A DNA stretch of 64,000 nt from Isoetes taiwanensis. Taxonomy: Eukaryota; Streptophyta; Lycopodiopsida; Isoetales; Isoetaceae. Position numbers and translations under genes: made by a program. How positions within the stretch are numbered: position 1 is the first letter of the stretch; each line of letters begins with the position of its first letter. Location: contig JAJEKV010000039.1 of NCBI GenBank assembly GCA_021234155.1, positions 2,110,001-2,174,000 on the forward strand, written 5' to 3'. Below the pieces are notes generated by a model. It searched no databases. It worked only from the letters and a program-made list of their open reading frames with translations, and was not told where the DNA came from. Positions 45,045-57,057 of this stretch are shown piece after piece.

Positions 45045-46505
45045 ATGACTCGAAACACAGCTCGCGAGTTTCTCTCTGTTTATGAAGTATCAAAGGAAGA
45101 TGATACAATCGGCATACACAGTCTCCAAAAAGAGCGTGAAAAAGTTCAGTCTCTGCTTCATGGTAAGAATAACGTCTTCATTACGGCCAGATCATTCGAT
45201 TTGCCAATTCTTATTTGAGATTTTTGTATTAATAGGGTTGGAACAACAGGTTACTGAGGAGCATCGGTTGAGAGCTTCGGAGGTAGATCACAGCCAACTG
45301 GAAGAAATAGAATCACTAAAAAGGAAGCTGGATGAAATGCGGAAGACTAGGGACCGATTGAAGGAGGAGTTGAGATAAGTTCCTTTATGGAAGTCAATCT
45401 TTTGTTGGACTTTCTATAGAGTTGTAAAGCTTCTAAACACTCGAAAGAATTAAACAATGTGCTTCCGGCAAATCAGAACATGGACTAATTTATCTTCTGT
45501 ACTTCAGTATGATGGACAGGAAAGGGACTAATTTAACTTATTTCAGATTGTAGACCATTTGGTGCATCAGCTATATCTACATCTCATGAAATTCTAGTTC
45601 TATAAACTATATGAGTTCTGTATATCCTTTTCAATAATTGACAGTATGTGTTTTTTTCTGATGCACAGTTATTGAAGAGGAGGTGGAAATGATAAAAGCG
45701 AAATTGAAAAATATAGACTCGCAAAAGGAAGCCCTACGAAAAGCAGAAGCAATGCAACAACGTGCCCAGTAATGTTTCTCTCTTTTTCTTGGTGCTGACT
45801 AACCTCTTACGAATCATGATGGGACTCGAGATGCCATTTTTCTTTATATTGTTAGATTCATCAGAGAACTGTGAAACACTAACCAAGTTGGGTCAGGCTT
45901 GGGCTGGCATTCACCTATTTTTTGAGATCTTATTTATATTTGTGAGTTTTTCCTTTTACCAATAGTGTGGAAGGGCATAAAAGTTATAGCCCCCTTCATC
46001 TTTGTCATGTGAATCTCTCAGTCTTGTCCTTCTTATTTTGTAGTTTATAAGGAAATGATAAATTAGATTTTAGTTTCTTTTTGATATACTGATATACTTT
46101 TCTTTGTGCTTTATGCTGTTGTATATCAGAATATTGGCTTAATTGCTTGCAATGCAATCATGATTGCACTTCATTATCTAATTTTCTTATGCTTGTATTC
46201 TGAGTCTATCCTGTCTGTGTTTGCAGCAACGAGTTTGTTTTATACGCACAGGTATCGAAGATTGTTCCCCATATACCTCTAGTCGCTGACACTGTATCTG
46301 GAAGTATCCTTACAAGTTGATGCTTATAAGTTGATTGTAAATAAAGACATAGATATTTGTTGTGCTGCCTTAACATTACTAATCAGAAGTCATAATGGAC
46401 AAGCAATGGAATAAAACAAGGGATTTTGAGATAGACCCGAGTCAAATGTCTATATTCGAAGTTTCGCAGGCATTATGGCACATGGACTTACAGATGGATG
46501 GGTGA
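45045..46505 (+). CDS. SPC24: Kinetochore protein SPC24-like (five exons)
   Basis: SPC24 is a subunit of the NDC80 complex, which ties kinetochores to spindle microtubules; it pairs with SPC25 at the inner-kinetochore end. Exons by my reading: 45045-45162, 45236-45373, 45669-45768, 46227-46303 and 46387-46505, giving 552 nt (183 aa plus TGA) with all phases closing. The N-terminal half is a charged coiled coil (EEIESLKRKLDEMRKTRDRL; IKAKLKNIDSQKEALRKAEA). The C-terminal globular part reads VLYAQVSKIVPHIPL then DFEIDPSQMSIFEVSQALWH, matching plant SPC24 (YASVTKIIPN...FDxxKMTxFExCNxIW). Length is near the family's. One oddity is that the phase-correct donor of exon 2 reads GA|TAAG instead of GT, so this may be a rare donor, a pseudogene lesion or a misplaced boundary. 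Confidence 0.65.
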
Positions 46506-47016
46506 AATGTTAATGTTCAGGAAATTATTCTGCAGTGAGAAATATATGTTAGTAGCTCATTATTGGATAGGGAACCATATACTGCTCTGGAACACATCAG
46601 TAGCGAGGCCCAGAGGTCAGTAGAGATGCTGCATTTTTTGTACAGGTCAGGCTGGTTGGATCTCTATTACAAACGGATTACAAAGGGATCCACAGATGTA
46701 TAGAAGCTTGTTGTGCCAAGAACAACTTGACAGGCTGCATCTTAGAGAATGGTATGAAAAGCATCTTGGTTCCTGATTGACAATGATACAATATATATGT
46801 TTTCCAACATGGAGTATAGACTGTGGTCTATATATTTGAGAAGTCATAAACTATTCATAGCACAGACATTGAGATGTATATAAACCTGTACGTTCTTATA
46901 TGATGAATTCGACTAACGGCTTCAAACTTGTGTTGACAGAAAGGAAATACACAGACATGGACTTTTATTACTGAAACGAGATAATTTAGGCTTACCAACT
47001 GAGCTGGTGGGCATTT

Positions 47017-47388
47017 AGGGTCAGGTCACATGATGCCGTCAATAGGGTTTGCGTGTTGTCAATGATAGAAATAGAAGAGGTCACATGCTAAATTTTGACA
47101 CGGAAGATACCCTGTTGATAGCAATCCGTTCATCGGGCTCCTGCATCGGTTGGAAACATTGCCGTCGACAGGGATTTCAGAGATGAGGACAGGTGGATGA
47201 TTTTATAGCACTTGGCAACAATCCTCTGCTGGATCACAAACAGGGGCGCGAAATTTTCTTGCTTCCATTCTTTCTTTGAAACGTGGAACCCTTAGTTTGG
47301 TAGGATCATGTGACCCCGAGCCAAAAAAAAAAACATTAATGGCAACAGGAAAAATCCCTGTTGACGGCATCATCATGTGATCGGACCT
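47017..47388. mobile_element. Possible 370-bp inverted-repeat element
   Basis: The left end (47017-47050; GGTCACATGATGCCGTCAAT) and right end (47352-47388) are inverse copies of about 35 bp, with a 3-base indel and some mismatches. The interior has a further GATCATGTGACC-type echo. No transposase and no clear target duplication. Confidence 0.4.
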
Positions 47389-47500
47389 TTGAGAACATGT
47401 TAGAATTTCAGTACTAGATTTAAAGGTGAGCATTGATAGCTGTGGTATTTTGTTGAGAGTTATTTTTTTCGAAACAAGGGCTATGGTTTACCATGGCTTT

Positions 47501-47687
47501 TAATAGTAGTTACATCAAATGATGATGAATGTATGCTGGTTTTGTAAAGGCCTCGAAGCATAAACATGAGAAGCTATTACGTTGATTGTGGATTAATAGT
47601 AGTTACATCAAATGATGACGAATGTATGCTGCTTTCGTAAAGGCCTAGAAGTGTAAATATGAGAAGCTATTAAGTTGATTGTGGATT
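47501..47687. repeat. 93-bp tandem duplication
   Basis: TAATAGTAGTTACATCAAAT starts a unit at 47501 that repeats at 47594 with about eight changes. It lies in non-coding DNA downstream of SPC24. Confidence 0.85.
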
Positions 47688-47794
47688 TTTTTGCTGCCAA
47701 TCTTAAAACACCTCTTAAGCAATACCAAACATTTTGTACAATTAGCATAAGGTCCCCGAAAGATCTTTTTATCTGTCTCTTAAAGGTTGAGGTG

Positions 47795-47985
47795 GGTTTT
47801 TGGGTTGCCCCTAGGGGGGGCAAACCCTTGTTTATGTGGGCTTTTGGCATATCCTAGGTATATGCTAGAATATCCCTATGGTGACTGCTCCAAACTTATG
47901 ATTGGCTGTAAACTCTCGGTCACTTCTGTTGGTGGGCAGCCGCTCTCGAAACCGGCTAACCGGAGAGGTCTTTTTGTTTCGCGCA
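47795..47985 (+). promoter_or_regulatory. Second copy of the SPC24 upstream block, with an E2F-type site
   Basis: It matches 44862-45034, including the inverted CCAAT box (47901-47905) and GGCAGCCGCTCTCGAAACCG. It then continues into TTTCGCGC (47977-47984), a consensus E2F site that the first copy lacks. No SPC24 exon follows. Confidence 0.6.
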
Positions 47986-49329
47986 CTCTCGACGCTCAGA
48001 TGAGCAGATGCACATGCACGCTCAAATTGCAATTTCATTTTTACCGTCTCTTTTCCGCTGAAAGAGATGCTGATTAGCACCCAACCTTGGAGCTGGCAGT
48101 GTCCGGCGAGCAGCAGATCCGACAGGCCTAGGTTATGGCATGGCATGCCAGAATTTTTCCTGCAGCTTCTAGTTTACAATTTCCAGCAATTCTGTCGTAG
48201 GATTTTGGCCCCTCTTACCATTTCCTCGTCTATCAAATCCTTCGAGTGTGAACTGATTCAAGCCATTGCTCATAAATAACCATGTACATCATCATGAAGA
48301 CATAATTTGGCGGAGGATTGGCTTTGTTAGCTTGTGTAATCATGTTTCCATGCTTCCCAGCTAGAAAAAAGGGTGGGGAGTCCTCGGATCAAAGTGTAAG
48401 TTTATTCATGTTTCTAATTTCTGGTATGCATGTATTAGGAAATCTAGGCTAGAATTGGTTAGTTTCCAATTAATTTCGAATGGTGTCCAAATTTATACCC
48501 ACAAACAAATACTGTATGTTTACAAATTCTTTTTTTTTTATAGGACACAGATAACATTCAAAACTGCTTCATACAGCCGTCGTATTGTTATGAGTATCTT
48601 GATCCATGATTGCCATCTTAGGGTTTGATGCTTGAATCTGTTAAAGACTTGCTGCATTTGGTACAGCCTCTGCAAGTGGTTGGTACAATCTTTTCCCAGT
48701 CTATGTTCTTTTGTTCATTCTTAACATTACAGTTGATTTTTCTATATATCTACAAACCCAACTGTATTAGTTCACATTCCGAATCCTTCTCTGAATTTGA
48801 GAAGGTTAGAAGATATCAAATTGTGGCTAAAATCTTGTCTCACACATTGCTATCTTCGCTGGCATGTATTACTATGTTCTAGCCTACAAAGCGGCATGCT
48901 AAAGAAGATTAACCAATTTTTGGAAGTCAAATGACAATGGCGTCTGATGATCCAAAGGAGTTTGATCAGGCAAGTCAGTGAAAGTCCTCTTGTTTTGCAT
49001 TACAGTAGTAGAACAAGTCACCTTACCTGAACCATGAAGCCATGCATTTTCTTTCATGTGATTTTCTTTATCTTTTAAGTGGGCTTATAAGCTTTGCTGG
49101 CAAGCAGGTAACAAATGTGTTCTAGTTATTGTGACTGGCTATTGCCTTGGTTGCCATATATGGTTTCTGATCCCTTGCCAAAATTGTTTTCTCCCAAAGT
49201 TTTGTTGTTAAAATTTGTTGTATCCGCTATTCAATGCATCTGAGCTAGCATGACTGATCTATGCTGCTAAGCTGTGCATACCATTGTTCTTATGGTTCTT
49301 ACAGGTCCGAAGAATCCAAGAAGATATGC
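47986..49329. other. No recognisable gene downstream of the duplicated promoter block
   Basis: An ATG frame at 48067-48279 (70 codons) lies where a first exon could be, but has no recognised motif. A short frame near 48930-48980 (MASDDPKEFDQ) could be an exon fragment. I could not assemble a gene. Confidence 0.4.
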
Positions 49330-50610
49330 TGGTAGAATGTGCATATTTTGGAGCTTATCTACATGCTAGCTAAGGCGATGATTTGTGGAATTTGTACAAT
49401 GTAATTTTGCTGTGAGAAACATCTAGGCTTCTATTTAGGGGTACGGAATTATTTGCTAGATTAGTAGTTATTGTGACCCATTATTGCCTGGCCTTAGGGG
49501 TATTAGGTGCTTGTGACATGCATCTATCTTGCAAGTTTGAATTAAACGCATGCCTTGGTTGCCATATATTCTGAAGCTTGCCTCCATGATGCTATTTAAA
49601 GTGATTATTCGGATTATTTATGCAATGCGATTTTGGTGGAAATAGTCGTCGGACTTCCATGCAGCGTAATATGCTGCTAAGCTATGCATATTCTGAAGCT
49701 TGCCTCCATGATGTTATTTAAAGTGATCATTCGGATAATTTACGCAATGCAATTTTTGATGGAAATAGCCTTCGAACTTCCATGCAGGGTAATATTCTTG
49801 AAATGGCCTCCGTGACATGCATCTACCTTGCAGCTTTGTTGCTAGAGTGTGCATCTTTGGATCTCTGGGTGGAACTAAACCCAGCCTTACATTACCATCC
49901 TTTGTAAGATCTAACTAGGCTAGTATGTTTAGTCTTGGATTTTAAATCTTTCGAATTGCTTTAACAATGCATATACTAGTAGAGAGATGCTATAATCAAC
50001 ACTAGAGTCTTGTTTATACTGTGAGACGTGTGACACAGTTGGATAAACTAGTTGCTTTGCCTTGCAGGGACATGCTGTTGTGGATTACTAGATAGGTGAA
50101 GATAGTATTCTTTATAACTTATAGAGGGTTTGGTATGAAATTAAGCTGTGTAGCTTGCTTGCACGCTGTTTAATGTGATGGTTTGATTTATTGCAGGGGA
50201 ACAGTCTGGGAATGTTTGCATGGAGAGCTGGTGCTAGGATGTGCATATTATGGAACTTGCTTGCTTGCTAGCTACGGTAATTATTTGGAATTTATGGAGG
50301 TGATGCAGTTGAATAAACTAGGTGTTTTGTCTCCCACGATCATGCATGTTTTTTGAGCTCAGACTTTTCTTCTGACATGCATTACTACATGGGCGAAGAT
50401 ATTGTTCTTTGTAACTTATCCAGGGTTTGAGATCAAATTGAAATGCATCTAAGTTGGCAAATTTAGGGTGACTAGTTATTGTTAGACTCATTTTCCCTGT
50501 GGTCATGCATGTTATTTGGGGATAGACTTTAGTTATTGGAGCCCCACATGGAGAGATGCTGCTGAGCGTTGCATATTCTGCAACTTATGTCCCGTTACAT
50601 CTAAAATAAA
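49330..50610. repeat. Degenerate array of a roughly 120-bp unit
   Basis: The phrase GTGCATATTxTGGAxCTTGC with a downstream (C/G)AATTT(A/T)TxxAATGCAATTTT recurs near 49338, 49564, 49684, 49852, 50241 and 50569. The clearest pair (CTGAAGCTTGCCTCCATGAT) has a 122-bp step (49571 and 49693). Confidence 0.65.
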
Positions 50611-51413
50611 TCTCTTTGGATTGTTACTTGCACTTGCATCACAAGAACAATTTTTGGAAATATAGGGTAATTCTACCCTATATGTCCAACTGCATCCTAC
50701 TCCAACAACATCTCAACACCTAAGTAGAACTTAGTAATGCAAATGTGAACCATCACCTTCACAAAATGTGAATGTTTTAAAATAGCAATTTCGATTCAAA
50801 CACTCTATTGTCTACAACTACAACTTAAGCCACTCCACTCTCCAGCCATAGGGGGCAACCCTCCGTGCGCAGCACCTTGTTTTATTTTCGTGGTTCTACG
50901 CCGCGATCCAAGTTTTCCTTTTCTTGCCATGTTTTTTCTTTTTAGCAATCCGTTCAAACATATGGCGGTCGCTCCAGCAAACTCGATCTAATCGGGCTAT
51001 GGCAGCCATGCTCGAGCTCCTCTTACCACATTGCCGAATCTTTCTGGCTATTTCTTGCTGTCGGAATTCGACTGGAGATAGCTATGCCACATCTTAGCGA
51101 CAGCTCTGCCACATGTTCTTGAATGGATGCATAATTAAGAGCCACATCTTTTATAGATGCTCCTACTCTCAAATCGGGATGCTTTAGATCGTTTATGGCA
51201 AGGAGCTTCTAAACAGATTCGTCTTATTTCGGTAAGCTCTTTGATTTTGGTCTTCAATAGAGTAGATTAAACTACGTGCATCCTCAAAGTTTGAGTTATT
51301 TCTGAAATCATAAGCTGGAGAAGCTAGGTTGAGTAATACATGTTTTCTCATCTTTCACTATCTGGAATTTCTTATTCTGACGGGACAATGGTGGCATTGG
51401 CAGACCGCCACGA
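50611..51413. other. Intergenic; holds the right partner of the 39.3-kb repeat
   Basis: 50880-51075, with TTTTCGTGGTTCTACGCCGC and later GCTATTTCTTGCTGTC, is the inverse of 39230-39410. Nothing else was recognised. Confidence 0.5.
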
Positions 51414-51418
51414 TATAA

Positions 51419-52964
51419 TGTGACGTCCCCTACTCGCATACGGTGCCCTCACCGTATACAAACAGGAGTTCTCCCCCCATACCGGGCCCTCCACACATCA
51501 CTGCACCCATAACGAGTTCCAGTGGGAAGAGTGAAGGTGTCATTCTACCCTGTCTCCCTCAGGGCCTACCTAGCTGCGGAAGCGTAAACATACATGTCAG
51601 TACACAACATAATCCTCCATCCACCCAGAAGGGTGGTGCATCAACATCTGCATAGACAATGATCAGCGCATCACATGGGGAATCCTACCCAAGGCTCAGA
51701 CTCAAGGGGATGACTGACGGCTTGGGTCTCCAGAGTTCATTGCAGACAGAATTCATGGCAATGGATTTGGCTGGCATAAGAACATGGCATAGGGTTGTCC
51801 ACTCCATCCGCCCCTCCTGTGCACACTTTGCAGAGTAGGCTGAAAAGTGTTGGGACCCGATTGTAGCCCGCCGGATGCATAGCCGAAAGGGCTATTCCTG
51901 GGTTTCATCTCCCCAGTTCTGATGGGGTAGGTAGGGATCACTCCCTCCAGAGATCTACATGCTGACTCGAGGTGACTAGAGGGCCACTGCCCTTATTCGA
52001 CTGAACCCACTGGAAAGTGAACACCACTTCACGGGTGTCGAGCCCATGCCTTGCCCACACGCAGTGGCAAGCCATTAGACCTAGTCACAGTGATCCCCGG
52101 TAGGCTTTACACACCAGAGGGATCGTTCAAGAGTCAGGACACGAACCTCCTTATAAGCCAGTCTGGCCCCTTCACCCACAACCAGGTGTGGCTCTTGTGC
52201 ACAGGCCGCATCTACAGTGTGCTAGAGTATTCTAGGAGCATCAACTACAAAGCTTCAGGGCCTCTACCCCCCTTCCCAATACAAGGAGTTCACAGAGATA
52301 CATCATCCATATACATCACAGAAGAACTAAAGAACTAGATCTAATCTATATCATAGAGTTAGGTTCTTTAGTTAGTGTCCGGGATCTAGAGATCTAGATA
52401 GCTGCTATGGGCAATTTAATAGGCTAAACCTACTGATTCTACGACTAGAAGACGGTTTAAGTATTAAATTGACCAAATACCTGATCCTTGGGTGGCTCCT
52501 CCTGACCTGAGTTCAACCATCCTGCTGAGCTGATCGAAATCAGGGAAACTGATGGCGCAATTCGCTTGGGCAGTGTCTGGGAGGCGGTTTTGGCTCCTGG
52601 GGCAGCCAAAACAGAACTCTAAAACCCTATGGACGAAAACTAACAAGTTAGGATTTTCCTACCCTAAATAGACATGGGGTTTAGGGCTAGGGTTTCCAAT
52701 TACCCATTTTAGCATGTGGGATAATTGGAAAGGCCCCACTTGCCTTTAATGGCTAGGTGGCAAAAATATGCCTACATGGAAAGGTGTGCTCACATTAATG
52801 TGCACATGTGCACATTAATTAACATATGAACATACCTAGCAAGTTGCCCCTAGGGCTACTTACCTGGCTATCCGTCGGCGTACACGTCGGTCGGAGTGGC
52901 GTGTACGCATGACGAGGCAGTACAGTATACGTCCTGGGACCGTATACTGTGCTGGAACGTCACA
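51419..52964. mobile_element. Solo LTR of an LTR retrotransposon (1,546 bp)
   Basis: The segment begins TGTGACGT and ends ACGTCACA, a perfect 8-bp terminal inverted repeat of TG...CA type. The 5-bp direct repeat TATAA flanks both sides (51414-51418 and 52965-52969). There is no gag/pol, PBS or second LTR. It therefore looks like the product of LTR-LTR recombination. The size suggests Ty3/gypsy but the superfamily is not proven. Confidence 0.85.
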
Positions 52965-52969
52965 TATAA

Positions 52970-53601
52970 CCTCAACAGATGCAACTACTTCAGATCAAGG
53001 GGGTTCACCCTGAAATCCCGTATGAACCATCTGAGTTATAAGAAATGGGTTATTTTTAGAGAGCTTTCGTACGAAAATATATGGAAAGGGATGGTTTTTA
53101 TCACATTTTGCAATATTTTAAGCCAGTACATTTTCGATATGGGTATTTTTCTAGTTCTTTTGGACCGTATACTATGGGTTTTCTTGCTACCCTAGTAACG
53201 CAGATGGCATACCCATATTGTATATATAGGTGAATCCCCCGGGCTTCAGATGGAACAGTTCTGTCAATGATTCTGCCGGACTCTAGCTAGACAGGCGTAG
53301 AAGCTTACAGTGGCAAATAATTCGCTGGAAGCATCAGGCATGAGACATTTGAATTAGGTTATTTTGATATCTCCTTTGTTTGTTTTGTGTTTTTTTGCAA
53401 ATTGTTATTTTGCGGGCCTGGTTGCTAGGAATAATATCGCTCCAAAAAAAGTGCCAATTTCGTTTTTGTTGTTAGTTTTCTATGCATAGTGGAGACAACG
53501 AATACTTACTTCATTAATGGCTGTTACGTGACATTTTTGTTGGTCGCAAAGATACTATGTTATCTTTCTCAATTTATCTTGCTAATATGCGCTGGAGTGA
53601 G
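52970..53601. other. Intergenic, nothing recognised
   Basis: This DNA is AT-rich. The frame at 52896-53195 starts inside the solo LTR and has no motif. Confidence 0.4.
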
Positions 53602-54860
53602 GTGACCTCAAATTGGCTGCATCAGTTTTATCATCTATCTTTATTGTGGAACTTTCCTCAAATCCTTCAAGCGTAGCATGGCAATCAGACTCATATATAA
53701 TCCGTGTTGGTAAGTACAATCAATGTGAAATTTCATATGCTTGGCATAAAATTATAGGGACGAATGTGCATGTTGTAGCTTCAAGTACCATTATGGATAG
53801 TATCTAATGTAGAAGCTTTACTGTAATTGCGCTCTGCCATCCTTAGTCTAACGAACACGTAGCATTAGAAAATTGTCATGGCTTTTTCATCTTCGATGAC
53901 AATACACTAAAGGCTAAAGCCAAAGCCATTATTAACATTTCTAGTCTCTTGCACAGTAACATAAGAGACCACTGTTATGGGTTTGGATATGGTGGGGATT
54001 CTCCTTCCTCTTCCAGCATTATTGAGAAAAACTCGATGGAGTTTAAATATTACAGGCAAATAAATCGCAGGAGCAAGTCTTCAAATATTTTATTTTCTGT
54101 AGAGGAATTACTAAAGCAGGTACAACCATAACACCTAAATCTTGTACTCTTTTTGTTGAAGTAGGTACAACCATAACACCCTTAATCTTGTCCCACGGGA
54201 TCCACCTTTATACAGGATATGCCACCTGAGTGTACAGGGTAGTAAAAAAACCCCTAGTATACGTGTTTCTGATAGGCACATGCGACCCCTTTCCATATAA
54301 TTTTGTAACTAGAGCAATATCTAGAAACCCCTATGACCCCAGGGTCAAAAACCACCCCATCTCGTTCATGCACGTGGTTTTGACAGATTCCACAAGATGA
54401 AGCCCCCTTGAATCTTGTACTCTTTTTCTGTGTTGATGTAACCCAATTGTGTGGTTTCTAGAAGCTAGAAGCATATAATTAAAGGTAGGTGCAAAGGAAG
54501 TGCTTAATTCAATTTTGAATTGTATCCTTTCATAATATGATCAAGGAGTTTACAAACCCTTTCTTTTCTTAGCTAAGTATGCTAGCCATGTTTTCTTTCC
54601 CTTTTCTTGGCCCTTTTCTTGGCCGAGTGTTTCAAACCTGAATTCATTTAGGTATTTTATTGCTTTACCTTGATGCAGGAAAATTTGATGCTGATACATG
54701 CTACCTTAAGAGATCATGGCATAATGTGAATTGCCCGGGTAGCCTAAGGAACCCTATAATTACTTACATATTACACGTTACACAAAAAATGATATTGTTC
54801 ATGCAATTGAAGATCGCCTTGCTCATTTTCACTTTTGCATAGATTGCTCTAGCATGAAGA
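53602..54860 (+). pseudogene. Unidentified gene remnant, three coding-like exons
   Basis: Block A (53602-53709) encodes DLKLAASVLSSIFIVELSSN then VAWQSDSYIIRV and ends at a strong donor GTAAGT. Block B (53847-54119) encodes NEHVALENCHGFFIFDDNTL then KAKAIINISSLLHSNIRD and NRRSKSSNILFSVEELLKQ, with an acceptor TTAG and donor CAG|GTAC. Block C (from 54679) encodes ENLMLIHATLRDHGIM, hits TGA, then continues NCPGSLRNPIITYILHVT and, in another frame, NDIVHAIEDRLAHFHF. The composition and splice signals are those of a real gene, but I cannot name the family. The A and B phases do not join, so an exon is missing or misread. Block C carries a stop and a frameshift. Confidence 0.5.
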
Positions 54861-57057
54861 TGTCATGTTTTTATTTTCATGTACTTGGATTTTTGTGGAT
54901 CCTTGAAGCAATTTGTTTTATATGTGACATTGTTCACATCACTTCCAATTTGTTTTTAGGCTCGGGGATACCACTCCTTATGGCTCGTGGTGCTCTTGAA
55001 GACCTGATCCCCCAAAACCAAGTGGAGCTTGTGTTTTCTTTCCTTGGCTTGTTTCCTGCAGTTTCGTACTTGTTCTTGTTTTGTCTTTCATTTCTGTGCT
55101 GTGATTTTTTCTGTTGCGACTCATGGGTTGCTCCTGGGCCTGCTGATTTTTGCCATCAGATTCAATCCTTCTTTTATTTCCTCCCCCTAGTATCCCTCTG
55201 CAACCGGATTCAAAACGGACTCAGCGGACTGGGCGTTCCGACCTCAGGTCGTCCGTCGGATTTTAGCGCTGGCTCGACCTGCCTTCCTCCGGGGGTTACC
55301 AGGTCTGGGTATCCCGCGAGTTTGGGTGGTCTAGGGTTTTCGGAGCCCGGTATCCCCGTTGCCCCCTTTTTTTTAATGTTTTCTTTAGTAAGGTTTTTTT
55401 TTATCTAGTGCGTGAGTTAATTTCTTTATTGTTCTACATATTGCTAGGGTTTTTCTGGGTGGATAGGGTCTATATGGGTTGTATAGGAAACTTATTTGGT
55501 CTGTAGGGATCTTGTCAGTTTGTTGTTGCCGTCTTGCTCAGTCTCATTTTGATAATTTAGTTTCTGTTTCGGTTGCCAGTCAGTTTGGGGGCTTGTGGTG
55601 GGTCTGTGGTGTGCTTTGCCTAGATAGGTCATTTTAGTAGGTTTTTTCAGGGTTGTTGCGTAGCTTGGTTCCCTTTTTAGATTGTCTTTTGTACGTCTTG
55701 GTATTTTTTGAATGGTGCCCGTTGCTTTTGCTTTTCGGTTAATTCTCTTGATGTTGTAATTTATTTTGTGTGCTTTTTTCTTGTATTCTTACGTTTTTGT
55801 TCATGTCGATTCTCATCCCCTTTTTCTTTCAGTGGACAATGTGTGCTCAATCTACTCTCGGAAGCTTTATCCCTCTGACTGCTGATTGTGAACATTCCTC
55901 CCCTCCTCTACCCGAAGTCATACTGCCAAATGTCCCTGTTCCATCTAACCCTGCATCTTTCTTACCTTTTTCGTTCGAGGGCCATGATTCGAATCTTCGC
56001 GTTGCTCAATCTCAACCATTTTTTTTGGTTCCTTGACCGTCTGCCCCCTACTTCTTCATCTTCTTTGACGTTTATGTAAGGTTGCCTATGGTTCTCCTCT
56101 TACCTAGATGATGTCATCGACCAGTTGGATTTGGGCATTGATTTTTACCGGGACCCCATCAGCTCAGAATTGACCTTTGAGCTAGAGGTCCCAATATGGT
56201 GTATTTTCGTCTAGGGGATATGGTGGCTTATTGGTGGGGCCGTAGTGGGCATGTGCTGTTCATGTTCCAGTTTGCAGCTATTCTTCGAGATTGGATGTTG
56301 CATTTCTCCAATGCCTAGGGTTGGAGATCCGAGTTGCCCCATTTACTTTGCGAGAACAAAAAAAAGGAGGATCGTACGACAGCTGTAAACAAACAGACCT
56401 CATGGAAGGTTAAAGCAAAATAAGGAGTTAGAAGTCCTGATGGGCCAAGCATCAAAACACTAATTGAATCAGAAAAAAACAAGAACAAGACAAAGAATGG
56501 ACTTGAGAGAATATGACACCAAAACACGAGAATACTCGGAAGTCACAGAGTTACGCCGAGAGAGAGAGTAAGATAGACTAGGCTCCCTGCAGGGGTCGTC
56601 CCCGAGGTGCCCCCCAAAAGCGACAAGTGGTATCCTGGGAAATTGCGGAGGCCACTAGCCACCAAAGAGATAGAAGAGAAGAGTCGATCCAGCCTTCACG
56701 AGGTAGAATGAAAAGAAACCAATCACATGCCAAAGCGAGCCAATGCCAGGCGAGTAGACTTACAGGATGGAGGGAGGGAAACTCTGGAACAAAGAGAATT
56801 CAGCTCAGAGGAAACACAAATGAGAATTTCTTGCAAGCAACAGGGATATATATCAGACAGAGCTAAAGAAAGCTTGTGCCAGAGAAAGCTCAGGCTATAG
56901 TTGGATCCTACATCCAAAATGGCGTGATGCCAAAACAAGCATTCATTTCTCCAGAATGATGGTTCTCTTCTATATAAGAAGAGAACCATAGCATTCTAAG
57001 GAAAGGTCCTTTGCAAAGTGGCAACATCGGACACAAAGAAGAATCTACCTCCTCCAA
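54861..57057. other. T-rich stretch left of the DIRS-like remnant
   Basis: The 184-codon plus frame at 54854-55408 starts in decayed exon C and runs through T-rich, low-complexity DNA, so I do not call it a gene. An 88-codon frame (55770-56036; QSTLGSFIPLTADCEHSSPP) and a frame around 56110 (DDVIDQLDLGIDFYRDPISS) look weakly protein-like. They could belong to the first ORF of a mobile element, but nothing identifies them. Confidence 0.35.

Noticed and set aside
52896-53195. A 99-codon plus frame
   Set aside because: It begins inside the solo LTR and crosses its edge, so it cannot be an old gene.
54854-55408. A 184-codon membrane-protein-like frame
   Set aside because: It runs through T-rich DNA that translates to Phe/Leu/Ser, starts inside a decayed exon, and has no known motif.
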